In this document: one piece after another, positions 1 through 29,778 of the stretch
How the letters are laid out: the number at the start of each line of letters is the position of its first letter
Numbering within the stretch: position 1 is the first letter of the stretch
Assembly: GCA_963693365.1 (NCBI GenBank)
Contig: CAVNZM010000009.1
Coordinates: forward strand, 10,106,001 to 10,170,000
Direction of reading: 5' to 3'
Source of the DNA: Amoebidium appalachense
Lineage: Eukaryota; Ichthyosporea
Length of the DNA: 64,000 nucleotides
Program-made: the position numbers and the translations under genes
The notes under the pieces: generated by a model
What the model saw: only the letters and a program-made list of their open reading frames with translations
Databases searched by the model: none
What the model was told of the DNA's origin: nothing

Positions 1-241
1 AACATTTAGCTAACAATCCTATTGCAGAAAGAGGGCGTTACTTGTACATTGATGACACCTGTCTTCGTACATGTACTCTACTGTACCGTACGGCTATACA
101 GATCACGGCAAATACTGGGCAGAGAAAACTGGGGTATAAAACGATATTACCCCGGGGATAGATAAAGGCCTAGGGAAAAAAGGAAAGGCGGAAGGTAAAC
201 TCACAGGAGACAGAGGACAGGAGGGGCGTATGAACAGGCAC

Positions 242-468
<227 letters not shown>

Positions 469-1399
469 AGGGAGAAGGGGGGGAGGGGGGGGGGGGGGGG
501 GAGGGGATGGGGATGAAAAGGGGCTACAAATGAGATACACAAATTCTTTAGAACAGGCTCTTTTCAATACTCTTCCATTTGTGAGGGGAGGAGGGTGTTG
601 AGCGAGAAAGAGGGGAAGGGGGGGAGGGGAGGGGTTTAATGAGCAATCAAACGCAACCCACCATAATTTCGCTGTGCACGAGTGTCTCCTGTCCTGGCTC
701 GTATGCGCCTGTTCTGAAGAATGACTTGACCACCACACACAGCTCACCGTCTAGGAAATAGCCGCGATACTCGGGGTTACGCCCTGCTAGCGCCAATACC
801 TGGGGTTGGATCTGGGGGTTTTTTTTTTTGGGGGGGGGGGGGGGTGGGGGAGGAAGGGGGGGGGGGGGGGGGGGGGGGGGTAGGGAGGGGGAAGAGAGTC
901 AGAATGTGTTATGAGAGTATGAGGCACACATTCACGGCGGAGAACAGAAGTAGACTTCGCAAGCACGCTTTACGAGTGCCATCAGAAATACATCATATTT
1001 TCAAAATAAGGGGGGGGGGGGGGGGGGGAGGTTTGTAAACAAACAGGCACGTACATGGGGGATGGGATAGGACTCGTGTGTTGACAAACACATGCATGTA
1101 CATGCACACGCGTGAGCACAAACATGTATATGCCTCCATGCACACGCACGAGCACATACGCACGCACATGTACGCACACACACACACATACACACACACC
1201 TGCACACCCGAGCTGCGATACTCGCCGAGCACACGACCCAAAGTGTCTTCGAGTTCCTTCTCGATTCTTCCATCGAAATTCTCTGCAGCAACCCAATATG
1301 TCAGCCACATATGCCCCCCCCCCCCCCCCCCCCAAATATTTCCATCTTCTGCTTTCTAAATCTATCTTACGCAGAGCAAAACAATGAGGGTGGTGGTGG

Positions 1400-2023
<624 letters not shown>

Positions 2024-2444
2024 CGCGCGTGCGCGCTCGCGTGCACGCTCGCGCACGTGCGTGGGAGTGTGTACGCATGCGCGCGCACATGTACGTGCGC
2101 GTGCACGCGAGATCTGAACACGTGCATTAGTGTGTTATATCTGCTTGCCTAAACAAAAGCGGGGGAAGGGGGGGAGGGGGGGGGGGGGGGGGGGGGGGGG
2201 CGGGTCGTGTGTATGTGTGGTGATGGAGGCGCTTCTTCTTCTTTTTCTTTTTTTTTTCTGGGAGGGGGGGGGGGGGGGGGGGGGGGGGAGGGGGATGCTG
2301 TGCATACCGCGCAGGTTGAGAATGATGTTGCCCTCACGACACCATTGGCTGTCGCTCTTCACATACAGCACCTGATCGTCCAATCGTGTGCGGGCATCTT
2401 TGCCAAAATGGGCTGCACGCTGCGCCTGCACCTCTAGCGCTTTC

Positions 2445-2660
2445 TGCACCAATCACGTGTAGTTATTGGTTTCTCATACTGAACAAACATTCAATTGTTG
2501 ATTTCCAATATTTCTGAACCAGTCACATGTAGCTGTTAGCTTGTCATATTATAAAACACATTCAAATGTTCCATCTGTATACTTCTGCACCAATCATATT
2601 TACTTGTTAGTTTTTCACATTGTAATTACCAGGGTGTTGCGAAGTATCCACGTCAATATC
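2445..2660. repeat. Degenerate ~71-bp minisatellite in the duplicated intron
   Basis: Three units begin with caccaatcac or a variant (near 2448, 2518 and 2588), followed by AT-rich sequence with GTTA/TTGG. The same array lies at 23305-23680, where two more units are present. The exon swap in copy 1 has its breakpoints inside this array. Confidence 0.7.
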
Positions 2661-3065
2661 ATTCACTTTTAGTGTCCACTCCAGCACCCTGTATGTGGGG
2701 TACATGCTGCAGTAGTCTGCACAGTGTAGACTGATGGCTTTGAGCACGGCCAGTATGTCCCGGCACCGCATTAGTCTTTCTTGGAACCCCTCGGCCTCTA
2801 CCATGTCCCCCACAGCCATCACGAGCAGGTGCCTAAATGTGTGTTAAAACGCATTTACATTGTACCAATCACATCCAGAGATCAATTAAATTGCAAAGAT
2901 GCAGGAGGTTAAATATAGAGCTGCAAGCCAAAAATAGAGTAGAGGGCCTACCTTCTGGGCCAAGGCAGATGGGCCCAACTCTTTGAACTCTGCGGCAGTG
3001 GCAAAGACGGTGGGGAGGATGGGCACCCCACTGCCTTGTAGGTAACGGCTAGATCCTGGTATTTG

Positions 3066-3096
<31 letters not shown>

Positions 3097-3249
3097 CCCC
3101 CCCACCACCACCACCACCACGAAAAAAAAAAAAAAAAAAAACATTCACAAGAATTAGAGGGGGACCATGGCATAGGGCACGGCAACAGAAGCGGCCCTTT
3201 CTTGCTTGTGTTTTATCATCTTCTTCTTTCTTTTGCCGTGTATTGGTGT

Positions 3250-3851
<602 letters not shown>

Positions 3852-5316
3852 TCACTCACACTTGCGTACGCACAATTGTATACATACACACCCTGTGTAC
3901 ACACACCCTGTACACATACGTACACTACTACACACACACACACACGCACACACACGCACGCACACACACAAACGTACACACACAAACGTACACACAAACA
4001 CACACAAACACACAAACACCACACACACACACGCACTCACGCACGCACTCACGCACATACGCGCGCACGCATGCACGCACGCACACACACACTCTCACAC
4101 ACAAAAACACACACACACACACACAACCACACACACACATACACGCACACACACACACACGCGTGCGCGCGCGCGCACACACACACACACGGGTCCCCTC
4201 CTCATAGATATATGTTTCGAGTCACATGTAATCATCATGCAAGGTCTCGCTGAGGCCATCACTGAGCCTCCGAGCCAAGCGCAGAAGGGGGGAAAGGGGG
4301 GGGAGGAGGAGGGGGGAGGGGGGGGGGGGGGGGAGGAGGGGGGGAAGAGGGGGGGGGGGGGGAGGGGGGAGGAGGGGGAGGGGGGCAGAGTTTCAACAAC
4401 TTGAATCGTTTAATACAAATACTGCCCCCTTTTCCATTTCCCTATGTTTGCTTCCACCTATCAACTAGTTTGGGGATATGTACACTTGTACCAGCACTCT
4501 ATATGCCATAGTAATGATTCAGTCTCAATGGACTAAAAACAACGCCGTAATAGGACATGTGATGCTCTGATTCTGTTTCTAATGTCACGGAAGGTGCAAG
4601 TTAAGATGTAGGGGCGGGGAGGGGGGAGGGGGGGGGGGGGGGGGGGGAGAGGATATCCACATGGACACATACTCGCCTGATTTTTAAAATAAATGGGGTG
4701 ATCGTTTACTAACTTACCCGCAGGTATATTAAGAAAATCATCATCCTTCGTGATTCTTGATTTTGAAACGCTTTGGAGGGGGGTAGTAGCTAGATTTCGT
4801 GGTGGGGGGGGGAGGGAGTGGGGGGGCCACCCACCCCATAAACTGCAATCATATGACTATATAAGATAACCTGATCCGATATGCCATATAGTACTATGAT
4901 TTAGCAGCAGTTTACATACATTCCCAAAACGTAAACATTGAGGCTAACTAATAAAATTCACTCTTGATCACCTGAAGCTCAGGCTATGTCGTAAGGTCAT
5001 ACTCCCCCCCGCCCGCCCCCCCTCCCCCCCCCCCCCTCTCGCACTCGTCTCTAGTCACCCCACCGCGCGCACACACAGCACACACTTTCACACGTATCCG
5101 ACACACGTACCTGCCCACGCATGTACCACACATGCACACGAGGTGCACAAACTTTGACCAGCAATGAGCACCCGACATGAACATGCAGATACACTCACCC
5201 ACACCAGACACACATACATTCCCCGCCACACAGATACGCACATGAACACTGCATATTAAGCACAATGACTTTGCGCCCAATACTAAATTAGAAATAGTTG
5301 TCCGTTGCACGTGTAT

Positions 5317-5348
<32 letters not shown>

Positions 5349-5451
5349 TGTGGGTGTGTGCGCGTGCCTGCACATGTGCACATGCATTTACTTGTATAAA
5401 TGAGAAGGGTGAGGAAAGGGGGGGGTGGGGGGGGGGGGGGGGGGGGGGGGG

Positions 5452-5482
<31 letters not shown>

Positions 5483-5508
5483 AGGTGAGTGAGGCGGGAG
5501 GCCTAGGA

Positions 5509-5545
<37 letters not shown>

Positions 5546-6265
5546 GTAGACATGGTTGTGTACATTCACGTGCACACCGTGCCTTGCCCCCACAACCAGT
5601 CTACGTGCCTTTGTGTCTTCTCGGCAGAGGCTGGAATAGAGCCCCGGACGCAGCTACCAATCAGCTGCATCACTTTTAGCTGTATTTCGTATTAGGGCAG
5701 TTGCTCTGCACCCTAAGTATGCAGTTTAGAGTGATGCAAAGAACGTGAGCACTTTGCCAGCTTGCATATTAGGTGCACGGCACAGCACACACCTGTGTGC
5801 CCGTAGACACTTTATTGGGCACTAGACATACACATGTAGCACTGTAGTATAACGTGAAGCTAGATTATGATCACCCCGAAGAAGCTCATGTACACATGTA
5901 TATGTCATGTACTTTATTATAAGTAGGGCCACATGCCTATTGGCTGTCGCCTTATAAAATATGCGAGCAGTGCTCTCTGGACCGGCAGAAACTTACTGTT
6001 TTCTGCCAGCGGGGATCAGCTAATAAAGTTTAAACACTCTACCCACTTTGTTTCTCTTCCTTCTCTTCCACCTTTTTCATTTTTTCTCTTCTTCCCTCCG
6101 TGGTTTTAGGGAAGGTTGAGTTGTTTGTGTACTGTAGCAGTTGGTTTAATCTTAAAGGAGAGAAGGGGGGGAAGGGGGGGGAGGGGAGGGGGGGGGGGGG
6201 GAGGGGGAGAAGGAACCGTGGCCTTCTTTTTGCCTCCCCCCCCCCTTCCTCCCCCTCCCTCCCCC

Positions 6266-6296
<31 letters not shown>

Positions 6297-6775
6297 ACAC
6301 ACGCACACACATGTGTACACACGGCACATGCGTGTGCACACACACCGCCACCCATCATCACCACTGCCACACACATGCACATACGCAGACGCGCCACGCA
6401 CACACACACGCGCACACACACGCGCGCCGTGACAAGCACATACACGTGTGAGCGCGACAGTGTTTGTGCGCGTGATATACCCCCCCCCCTCCCCCCCCCC
6501 CCCCCCCCTCCTCCCAAGGGTGCTGGTCACTTTAGCACTGAACACCTTTTTTGGCATTGCCTGCGGTTTTGATGGAGTCAACCGTTCATTGAATCGATGC
6601 AACCGTTTGTACTACTGTACTACTATAGCCTACTGTACTACTGTACTGTACTACTGTAGTAGTTTCAAAAATGAACAACATTACGAAAATGAGAGGTTTT
6701 TCTTCTCTTTTGACTAAGTTTATTCAACCAATAAACTTTATATGCACTGCGACTTAGAAGGGGGAGGGAAAGAAA

Positions 6776-6806
<31 letters not shown>

Positions 6807-6918
6807 CTTCTGTTTGATATCGACATACACTACGCGAATAATGACGAGGTCACCGGCACTATGGCCAACAGTACTTCCACCCAACTTCTTGATGCTTGTG
6901 TATTATAACTATACTATA

Positions 6919-7057
6919 GGGGTGGTAAGAGCAAGAATCGTGTTTTGACGACATAGGAATGTGAGCCGGATGCCCAAGATCTGCCGCGGCTTGATTGGTT
7001 CGGCATTCGGCTAGCATCCCTATGTCGTCAAAACAAGACTCTTGCTCTGACCACCCC
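6919..7057. repeat. Long inverted repeat (39-bp arms, nested inner arms)
   Basis: The left arm 6919-6957 and right arm 7019-7057 are reverse complements at 36 of 39 positions. Inside, AGCCGGATGCC and GGCATTCGGCT form a second pair with one mismatch, leaving a loop of about 25 bases. The whole can fold as one interrupted hairpin of about 139 bp. It could be a miniature element or a structured RNA; no target-site duplication was found. Confidence 0.8.
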
Positions 7058-7206
7058 ATCGTAGTGTTCACTTTTAATTAAGAGATTCATTAGCTGAACG
7101 ACTTAGTTAGGAAGACCATTACTGTTTCCACCTTCGTCATGACTTTAGAAACTGTCTGACTCACAGGATAGTATCATTTGTGGAGGTGTCATATTCTTTC
7201 TTTCCT

Positions 7207-7254
<48 letters not shown>

Positions 7255-7478
7255 TTTTCTTTTCTTTTTTTTTTTTTTTTTTTTTTGGGGGGGGGGGAGG
7301 GGGGGGGGGGGGGGGGGGAGAGGGGGGGGGGGGGGGGAGGGGGAGGGAAGGGTGGAGGCTCCCTATTAAAGAAGCTTGCTTTCAGAAAAATAGCCTATTC
7401 AATAGTATAGCAATTATGACGCGACACCCAAACAAAGAAGCCGAACAACCGTTACGGTAATACCATGAATAAAACACA

Positions 7479-7607
<129 letters not shown>

Positions 7608-7762
7608 GCACACACACACACAAACACACGCACACACACACACACACGCACACACACACACACACAGACACACACCGTCACAAAATATGCATATACTAGT
7701 AATCGTAAGGTGCTATACAGTACATATGAAGTTCGGGAATTCAGACCTGCCTCATGCGTACT

Positions 7763-7910
7763 AGGGGGTTTTTGCTCGGTATATCACCTCAGCGTTTTAT
7801 CAGGTACATGGTGGTCGGGTAACGATTTGAGGTATACGCGAAGGTATTCTTCCATGAAATACCATACGAACCAAGAAAAACTTCTTAAAGGGGGTTTCTT
7901 TTTTTAGGCC
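7763..7910 (-). repeat. Dispersed repeat, similar to 16763-16910
   Basis: The strings gggtttttgctcggtatatc and cctcagcg at the left edge, and the accaagaaaaactt block near 7870, match 16763-16910 with scattered substitutions. In the second copy this sequence lies directly downstream of a retroelement-like reading frame on the minus strand. I therefore read it as a 5'-truncated copy of the same element's 3' end (inference). Confidence 0.5.
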
Positions 7911-8201
7911 GATTAATTGTCCCCATTCCAGCACATCCGGGTCAAGCCGTTTGCTCAGCATATAAATCATGATATGAACTGCAGTTCTCTTCCAAACGCT
8001 TTATTTTTATTTTTCCATTCTGTTTTTCTTTTTTTTTTGCTCTTTTCTTTTTCTTTTTTGTTGCATTATGACGCATCTGTACCTTGCTGCCGGCAAAAAG
8101 ATGGTGCGCAGCTGATGCGCAGCACGCCAATCATATCACTAGAATTGCCTCTAACCCGACCCGGCCCGAAAAGCTAAAAGAAACCCCCTTTTATTCAGTT
8201 G

Positions 8202-8233
<32 letters not shown>

Positions 8234-8342
8234 CAAAAACAAAAAAAAGCAGATCGAAAGCTGAAATACTGGTACATAAATTAATGTGATATTCAAAGTC
8301 ACTGATACTACTTTTGTAGAGACAAAGAGGTACTCAAATCCT

Positions 8343-8374
<32 letters not shown>

Positions 8375-8885
8375 AGCTCAGTTAAAATAAACCTTGGGAA
8401 GTTTTGCGGATTAATAACTATCCAAGTTGATTAGCGGAATCATCTGGCGTTACGGTAGTCCGTGCCCAGCGTATCCGACGAGTTCGAAGAGCAGAAACTC
8501 TTATCTAACCACATGCTTCCGAGCAAGATTACTATCATGACAGCAACGGTGATTGAACAAGAAAGATTTTCCAGGTTTTTTTTTTTCTGGCTTTTTTTTT
8601 TTTTTTTTTTCCTCGATGAATTCTATCCCCCCCCCCCCCCCCCCCCCTCTCCCCTCCCCGCCCCCCCCCCCCCAAAAAAAGGAAAAAACAGTTGGGGTTC
8701 CCTTGTTTATTTTATTATATTTATTTATTTATTTATTTTCCTCCTGATGTTGTTGTTGTTGTTGGTGGTGGCGGTGTTGTTGTTTTTTTTCTTGTTGGTG
8801 GGGGGAGCGAGGGTGGCATTCGGATATTCAACCCTTTTTCTTTTTTCTGATCTTTCTTTGTTAAAAAATATTATTATTAAGTAAA

Positions 8886-9030
8886 ATGGTTATTATTATT
8901 ATTATTATCATCATCATTATTATTAAGTTATTATTATTATTATTATTACCGTACTACTACTAAATTATTATCATTATCATTAATAATATCATCATCATCA
9001 TCATCATCATCATAATTAATTATTATTACT
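8886..9030. repeat. ATT/ATC trinucleotide microsatellite
   Basis: Runs of tta/att and atc trinucleotides with interruptions, AT-rich and unlike the surrounding GT and G tracts. Confidence 0.9.
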
Positions 9031-9100
9031 ATTATTAATATGTTTTAAAAAAAAATGGCTATTCACGGCTATGTGGCCGAGCTTGCTGTTATGAATAGCT

Positions 9101-9134
<34 letters not shown>

Positions 9135-9176
9135 TTCCCTCCCCAGAAGGTTGCTGGTAGGGGGAGGAAAAAAGAA

Positions 9177-9177
<1 letters not shown>

Positions 9178-9209
<32 letters not shown>

Positions 9210-9229
9210 CATTATATATATATATATAT

Positions 9230-9300
<71 letters not shown>
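9178..9300. repeat. (TG)n(TA)n compound microsatellite
   Basis: About 24 bp of TG repeat passes into about 100 bp of TA repeat. The TA part is self-complementary. Confidence 0.95.
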
Positions 9301-9302
<2 letters not shown>

Positions 9303-9585
9303 GTATCATATATATATAGTATATATATTTGGCTACCAGCTTAGCAAAAACACCCTTTTCGTGCGGGCCAAAAAAAAAAAAAAAAAAGAAAGGGGGGCAA
9401 ATTTATCCTACATAGTGGTACAAACAACGGGGAGTGAAAAAAACTTTGAGGAGAGAAGAAAGGGCGGCTAGTGGCCGTGCCACCTACCCACATGCATCGG
9501 TTTCGCGGTCCTTAGACCAACACGGTTTGCACCGTACCGGCATATTGTGGAGCTCTAACGCCAGACACCACATAGCCATATGCCC

Positions 9586-9628
<43 letters not shown>

Positions 9629-10006
9629 CTCCGGATCCCCCCCCCCTCCTCCCCCTCCCCCCTCCCCCCTCCGCCCGACACCTCCCCCTTCCCCTCCCCC
9701 GCTCCTACCATGTCGGGTACGTATACAGCGGGCCCGGGCCCGGGCAGGGCGGAGGGGGGCCGGGAGGGGGGGGGGGGGGTTAGTATTTCTTTGATTGGAT
9801 GGGGGCTCGTGTACATGTGCAGGCTCACACCACACAGTCGTGCTATAAGGGGAGGGGTCAGGGGTTAACGTTCTAGGGCAGTATCGATATATTGCAAGAG
9901 GCCTTGAAGAGGGACAGGTGGTCACTGTGAAGGGTTTGCAATTGAATGCACCATGGAGTCTTTGCCAAGCAAGTGGGGGGTTGACGCGGGTGTATTTTTT
10001 TTTTTT

Positions 10007-10057
<51 letters not shown>

Positions 10058-10198
10058 GAACGGTGTATGTCACGTTAGCACTAAGTTTCAACATTGAGGC
10101 CCTGGGCAGGATAAAGGGAAGATAATGCCATCATCCATGATCAGTGCCCAAGAACCCCCCCCCCCCCCCCCCCCTCCTCACCCTCCCTCCCCCCCAAA

Positions 10199-10293
<95 letters not shown>

Positions 10294-10461
10294 CACACAC
10301 ACACTACACACTGCCTGCAGCTGTAGAATGCCAAATCCAAAGTTCAAGCCGGGATCACTATGTACGTGATGAAATATGAACTTCGAAATCTATGAGATCT
10401 AGAAGGGGGAGGCCGTGTGCTGGTTGTGCCAGTGGTGGACCAGTTGTGGGGGGAATCATCT

Positions 10462-10503
<42 letters not shown>

Positions 10504-10961
10504 TCTAGGCCAGTGCTTCTTGTTTTGGCAGCTGCAGCACGGTGGTCATATTAGACTACTAGAATTAATACTTATTTATATTTGATAATATTTACATTAC
10601 CACTTCAAGGATGACGTCGACAGACTGAGTTGATGATACATGAAGCTATTAGACACGATTCAAGTATTCAGACAACACTATCGCTACAGATGTCTAATGG
10701 AGTCATGTCATGCCTCATTGAAAACAAAGCATCCGATGAACATTTTTCCAACTCAATCGGCTCTCGAGTTAAAAAGGGATCATTGCACTTTATTGGCCGC
10801 TCCCTCCGGCCAATCCGGAAACACAACATGTGCCCCATGTGCATGATATATGTACATCATAATACAGACGGGAGCCACCCCTTATTAGTGGTACCTACTA
10901 CACGGCCACGGCCGCTAAAGCCACACACCTTACAGACACAGCACAGTATCTATGACAACTC

Positions 10962-10992
<31 letters not shown>

Positions 10993-11500
10993 AAGGGAAA
11001 GGAAGAGAGAAAGAAAGGAAGAAAGAAAGAAAACGAGCTAATTAACCAGGTTGGGAGGGTGGTTGTATTACGTGTGTGATGTGAGCGCGCAGGTATTGGA
11101 AACAAAGTTGGGCAGTGAGAAAATCACCCGTGTTAAGGAAGTCAATGACGGTAAAGTGTTGTGCAGGTTGACGAGAAATGGATAGGTGGGCGAGGAGTGT
11201 GGAAGAAAAGGAGGCCTGTGTGGCTAATGGAATTAAGGGAAACAATACATTGGCCCACACAGCTACGGCACCAAGGGTGTGACCCACTAGGGCACCACCG
11301 TCTAGGAAACATCAGGAACCGATTACCACGCCATTGAAATTGAACTAAGACCTTGCAAAAGATATATATATATATATATAATAAAAATAAAAAAAACGAG
11401 GAACCAGCAATATTATTATATCTGTCACGATAAAATGGTTGCATACACAAACACACACTGTGAAGATAGCTATTCTAGCTAACTTTCGAATTCCCCAAAC

Positions 11501-12850
11501 CTACCCTCTACCCCCCAACAACCTACCTAGCCTCTTCAACTCTCCCACCAGCTCCTCCAACTGTGCACCCACATGTGCCAACTCCTTAATGACTTCAGCC
11601 ACTGTTACTTTTATCTCCCCACTATCCTCCACACTAGCACCACCACTGGAACCGGCTGTGTACATTTTCTTCATTCCGCCTATGCAACCTTGATTACTCA
11701 GCTCAACATGTTCAATACGGAAAAAAGGAGATGGGCTCGTGGTGGTTCGTGAAATATTTGGGGTACCTACAGTATCTTTGCGGGTCAAATTTCAGATTGG
11801 GGGGTAGAATAATTAGGTGGGAATTATGGGTGGGTGTCACTGGGTGTTCTTACGTGGACGACCTCTCCTTTTGGGTGTGTTTTCAGCCTCGGTGTTCCTT
11901 ACAGGTAGTATGGTGGGTGGGGTTATAAGTCTATAACCATATTTGATGGGGCTTAAATTTGTGGGGGGTAGAGGGCCCCATGGTTCGTCCTGCTGTGCCC
12001 ATTGGTCCAGCACAAACCGGTCGTATGCTTCCATTGCCTCAAGTTTGGTTGCAAAGCTCCCGATAGCTGTTCTATAGTTCAGTACGTTTAGGCTATTTCT
12101 ACTAGTAGGGGGAATGGTGTTTCCAATAGCTGTTGAAATTCTGACCTGAGCATACGTATACCATGGTTTCGATACGCAACTCAAAAGCTTTTTCACCCCT
12201 ATGCAGCCACCTCTTCGTGCCTGGCCCTCCTTCAAATAATCGTTTCCCCTGTAGAAATTAATTCTTCTGATCTTCTCCGCCTTCGGCAACTTTAAGGCTC
12301 TCACAGAAACATCCACAGCACATGCCGCCTCAACTTCAGTAGAAAACCTACCAATTCTGCGCTTTTTGCCAAACTCATCCGTAAACATTGCCTTCCACAC
12401 CTTTAAGCGCCCGGATCGACTAGCTCGGTTGTCTCTAGATACACCCCGAAACACAGAGGACCTTTCTCTCCCCAACTTTTCTCTCCACCGACTCACCACC
12501 CTCTCCGTCTCCTCAGCCGTGGGCACAAATTGCTCCAACAAGCCCAGGCTGACGTTGGTCCTTGCCAGGTATTTCTCATCCAGCACTTTGCATTGCACGA
12601 GGTAGCGGATGGCTGTGTCGGTGTGCCGCGCAGCAGAAACCTCACAGTCGAATAAGCCGACGTGGAACTGGATAGAAGCAACGGCCGACATCCATTTGGA
12701 AGTTTGTTTAAACCAACACACACCCCTAAATCTGGACTTTTTGTCTGTGCTCTGAGGGTGGGTGGCCACTGACCTGGTGGGCTGCAGCTGCCGTGTGGGC
12801 AGTGGACTCACGGCAGCCACAGGGTTGGCCGGCAGCCACACCGTCAGCAA
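11501..12850 (-). CDS. AP2/ERF-repeat protein with AT-hook and helical C-terminal tail
   Basis: Probable sequence-specific DNA-binding protein. Exons are about 12751-11854 and 11766-11501, split by an 87-base intron (donor GTAAGA, acceptor CTGTAG) that restores an Arg codon and stays in frame. Three AP2-like units are visible. The first has SRFRGV, a Trp-containing strand and DTAIRYL. The second, most canonical, has SVFRGVSR, VWKAMF, then IGRFSTEVEAACAVD. The third is degenerate: GCIGVKK, WYTYAQV, then IGSFATKLEAMEAYD. An AT-hook core (RRGRPR) spans the splice junction. The tail after it ends in an amphipathic helix rich in Val, Leu and Glu. At least 387 aa are coded. The start is unresolved: the frame is open to 12850 without an ATG, and a good acceptor (CACCCTCAG) at 12752 suggests an upstream first exon. 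AP2 proteins of this kind are known from plants, algae and several protists. Confidence 0.75.
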
Positions 12851-12856
12851 AGCATG

Positions 12857-16762
<3,906 letters not shown>

Positions 16763-16957
16763 GGGGGTTTTGCTCGGAATATCCCCTCAGCGGTATATCA
16801 AGATCACCTACATAGATGTCGGGTGATGACTATATATCAGGGTTTACTTTCTCTACGAGACACCATAAAGACTAAGAAAAACTTTCCTTTTGACTGGATT
16901 TATTCGACGGAAAGATATGACAAGTATGCACGGCATACTGAGAAGACAATAAAAACT
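16763..16957 (-). repeat. Dispersed repeat, probable 3' end of a retroelement
   Basis: It lies directly downstream, in minus-strand sense, of the reading frame ending at 16958. Its distal end matches 7763-7910 (shared gggttttgctcgg, atatc and cctcagcg). Confidence 0.45.
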
Positions 16958-17515
16958 TCACGAGTTATCCAGTAACAAGTGCATACTGAGATACCTGAAC
17001 ACTGTGTGAAAATCATATAAATACTCAATGTGACGACCAACAGAATTCAACAAAAAGTCTAAAGTGTTCACATTGCCAGCTAGTGTAGCAGATACCCGGA
17101 GGGAAAGAGGTAAAACGCGACATAAAAATTCACACCTATCAACATGCTTGCGATTAAAAAGGTCAGCACAAAAGTGGCACCAGCGGCGATGAAAACAAGA
17201 ATTACAGCGCCACTGCACAACTTCCCAGGCAATATCAACATCAGAGCACCATACAGACTTATCTACTAGGGGGGTATCCATACGTACAGCAGGAGAAATG
17301 TATCCTGCCAAAGCTCCCAAAAAGCTATAATGATCAGTACGGTGTTGCCTAAGGAACATAACACATGCCGACTGAGTTTTACCTTTGATTTCTCTATCAG
17401 AACGAGAAAGAAACTTATACTGCGTATGGTAATAACGCGAAAAGGCAGAAAAAACAGGAAGAGAAAAGAAAGAGGGAGTGAGATAGCAGAGAAAACCAAT
17501 TAGTTGGGGTTCCCC
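16958..17515 (-). mobile_element. Probable retroelement protein fragment
   Basis: One minus-strand frame is open from the T/G homopolymer boundary near 17521 down to a stop at 16958, about 185 codons. It has a Cys/His cluster (CNSC, then CHFC, then RKHV and a Cys seven residues on) that resembles the zinc-knuckle-like C-terminus of some non-LTR reverse transcriptases. It is followed by sequence also found at 7763-7910. No catalytic reverse transcriptase motif is in view, so the class is inferred. The upstream part is cut at the homopolymer. It could instead be an unknown host exon. Confidence 0.4.
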
Positions 17516-17520
17516 GTCAA

Positions 17521-17546
17521 TTTTTTTTTTTTTTTTTTTTTTTTGT

Positions 17547-17579
<33 letters not shown>

Positions 17580-18628
17580 ACCTTATACTTATTAGATCTC
17601 CACTGTACTGAGCACGTGTACAGTAAAAGCGTGGTAATTGATCAATAATACCATCAGCTAGAGAAAGACCAGTTCTACAGGAAGGTAATATAATATGTAT
17701 TTAGGTGTTATGCATTTGCGAGTGCCATATTTGGCAATATGGTTGAGGCGGTCATTATGTATAAAACGAGACATAAGGCTTAGTTTTTCAAGGTGTCTGT
17801 TTTCATCGGGTCTAGTGTCGTGTGGTATCTTTTTCAAGTAAGTGGCAGTCCAAAGTCACACACACACTTAGCTTTTGCGGGGTTTATTTGTATTTGTGCC
17901 CGGGGGAGAAGGAGAGAGAGAGGGAAGGAAAGAGGGGAGAGGTGAGGAGGGGACAGGTCGGATAGAGAAGAGAGGGTGGGTGGGCAATAAGCGGCTTATG
18001 TGCTTATTGAATTTCAGCGCGAGATGGGATAATCTAGCAGCTATTGGGACCTTACCATATATCGAGAGCATTCTGTACAGGCCCAGGTTTACGACAGTTG
18101 TTAGATAGGGGCCCCCTCTCCCCGCTTACCCCTCTCCTCCCCCTCCCCCCATGCATATGAGCACTGTGACACAGTTACATTGTGACCTGAATGTATTTTA
18201 ATGAAAAGATGCAACAGCAGAAAACACAACGGGTCATATGCGTTCATCCCAATTCCCAGCACAGCCGGCAATGCAAGTTCCCCACAAGTTTTGCATCCAA
18301 CCAGTACTACAGCAGTCCTAAATTACATAATGAAGAAACAGAGCATTGTTTGGGATTTAATTTTCTGACAGTGGGTGATTGGGTGGGCTGGGGGAGGGGG
18401 AGGGGGGAGGGGGGAGGCGGAGGATGTAGAGACATCACAAGACGCATACAAAATTCAATGGCAGAAAACAAATTGACCAGCATGGGGCACGTACCCGAGG
18501 AAGAAAGAGGAGGGGGGAAGAGAGGGGGAGGAGGAGGAGGGGGGAGGGGGTGGGGGGGGGGTCAAGTTTACATATTCAGTTGTCGGAGCCACATGCATGT
18601 GTGTGTGTGGTGTAGGGGAGGGGGGGGG

Positions 18629-18662
<34 letters not shown>

Positions 18663-19231
18663 TTCGGATATGCACAAGAGATTTGGTATTTATTGGTGAT
18701 CCGAGAAGGTGCCGTCCTAAGAACTGATATTATTTTATGTTTTGCAGCTTGTTGCAATATACGTATATGACAGTGACCTATAAGACTTCCCAGACTGCAT
18801 TTAGAACTGACACGTCGGGGGCGTTACTAAATAAATACGAGGCACACTAAATTCAGCTATACTAAACAGCATCAGTCGTGTATTATTATGGGGAGGGAAA
18901 ATAAAAAATAAAAAATTAAATATTGGGGGTTGATAAAAAGCAATAGATCGCGGCAATAGGATTGCCAGACCATCACTAGTGCCCAGAAAATTCACACAGA
19001 ACAAGAATGCAAGCTTTGATGTAAAGACACTGAAAGGAGAGAGAAAAGAGATAGAGAAAGCTTAAGGTCGGCATTTTGACTATCCAGCCTAAGAGAGGGG
19101 AAATCTGATGTAATACAATGTGAGAGACAAAGACTTACAATAAGTGGGTGGAGGGAGGGGGGGAGGGGGGAGGGAGGTATGTGTGTGTGTGTGTGGGTAG
19201 GTGAGTGTGTGGTGGTGGTGGTGGTGGTGGT

Positions 19232-19267
<36 letters not shown>
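17521..19267. other. Interval downstream of the TTLL12-like gene
   Basis: It begins with a T run then G run (17521-17578). Unique sequence at 17580-18360 and 18690-19130 shows no exon signature. G-rich tracts lie at 18389-18420, 18507-18560, 18616-18661 and 19150-19266. The last one abuts the stop codon of the gene at 19268. Confidence 0.55.
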
Positions 19268-29778
<10,511 letters not shown>

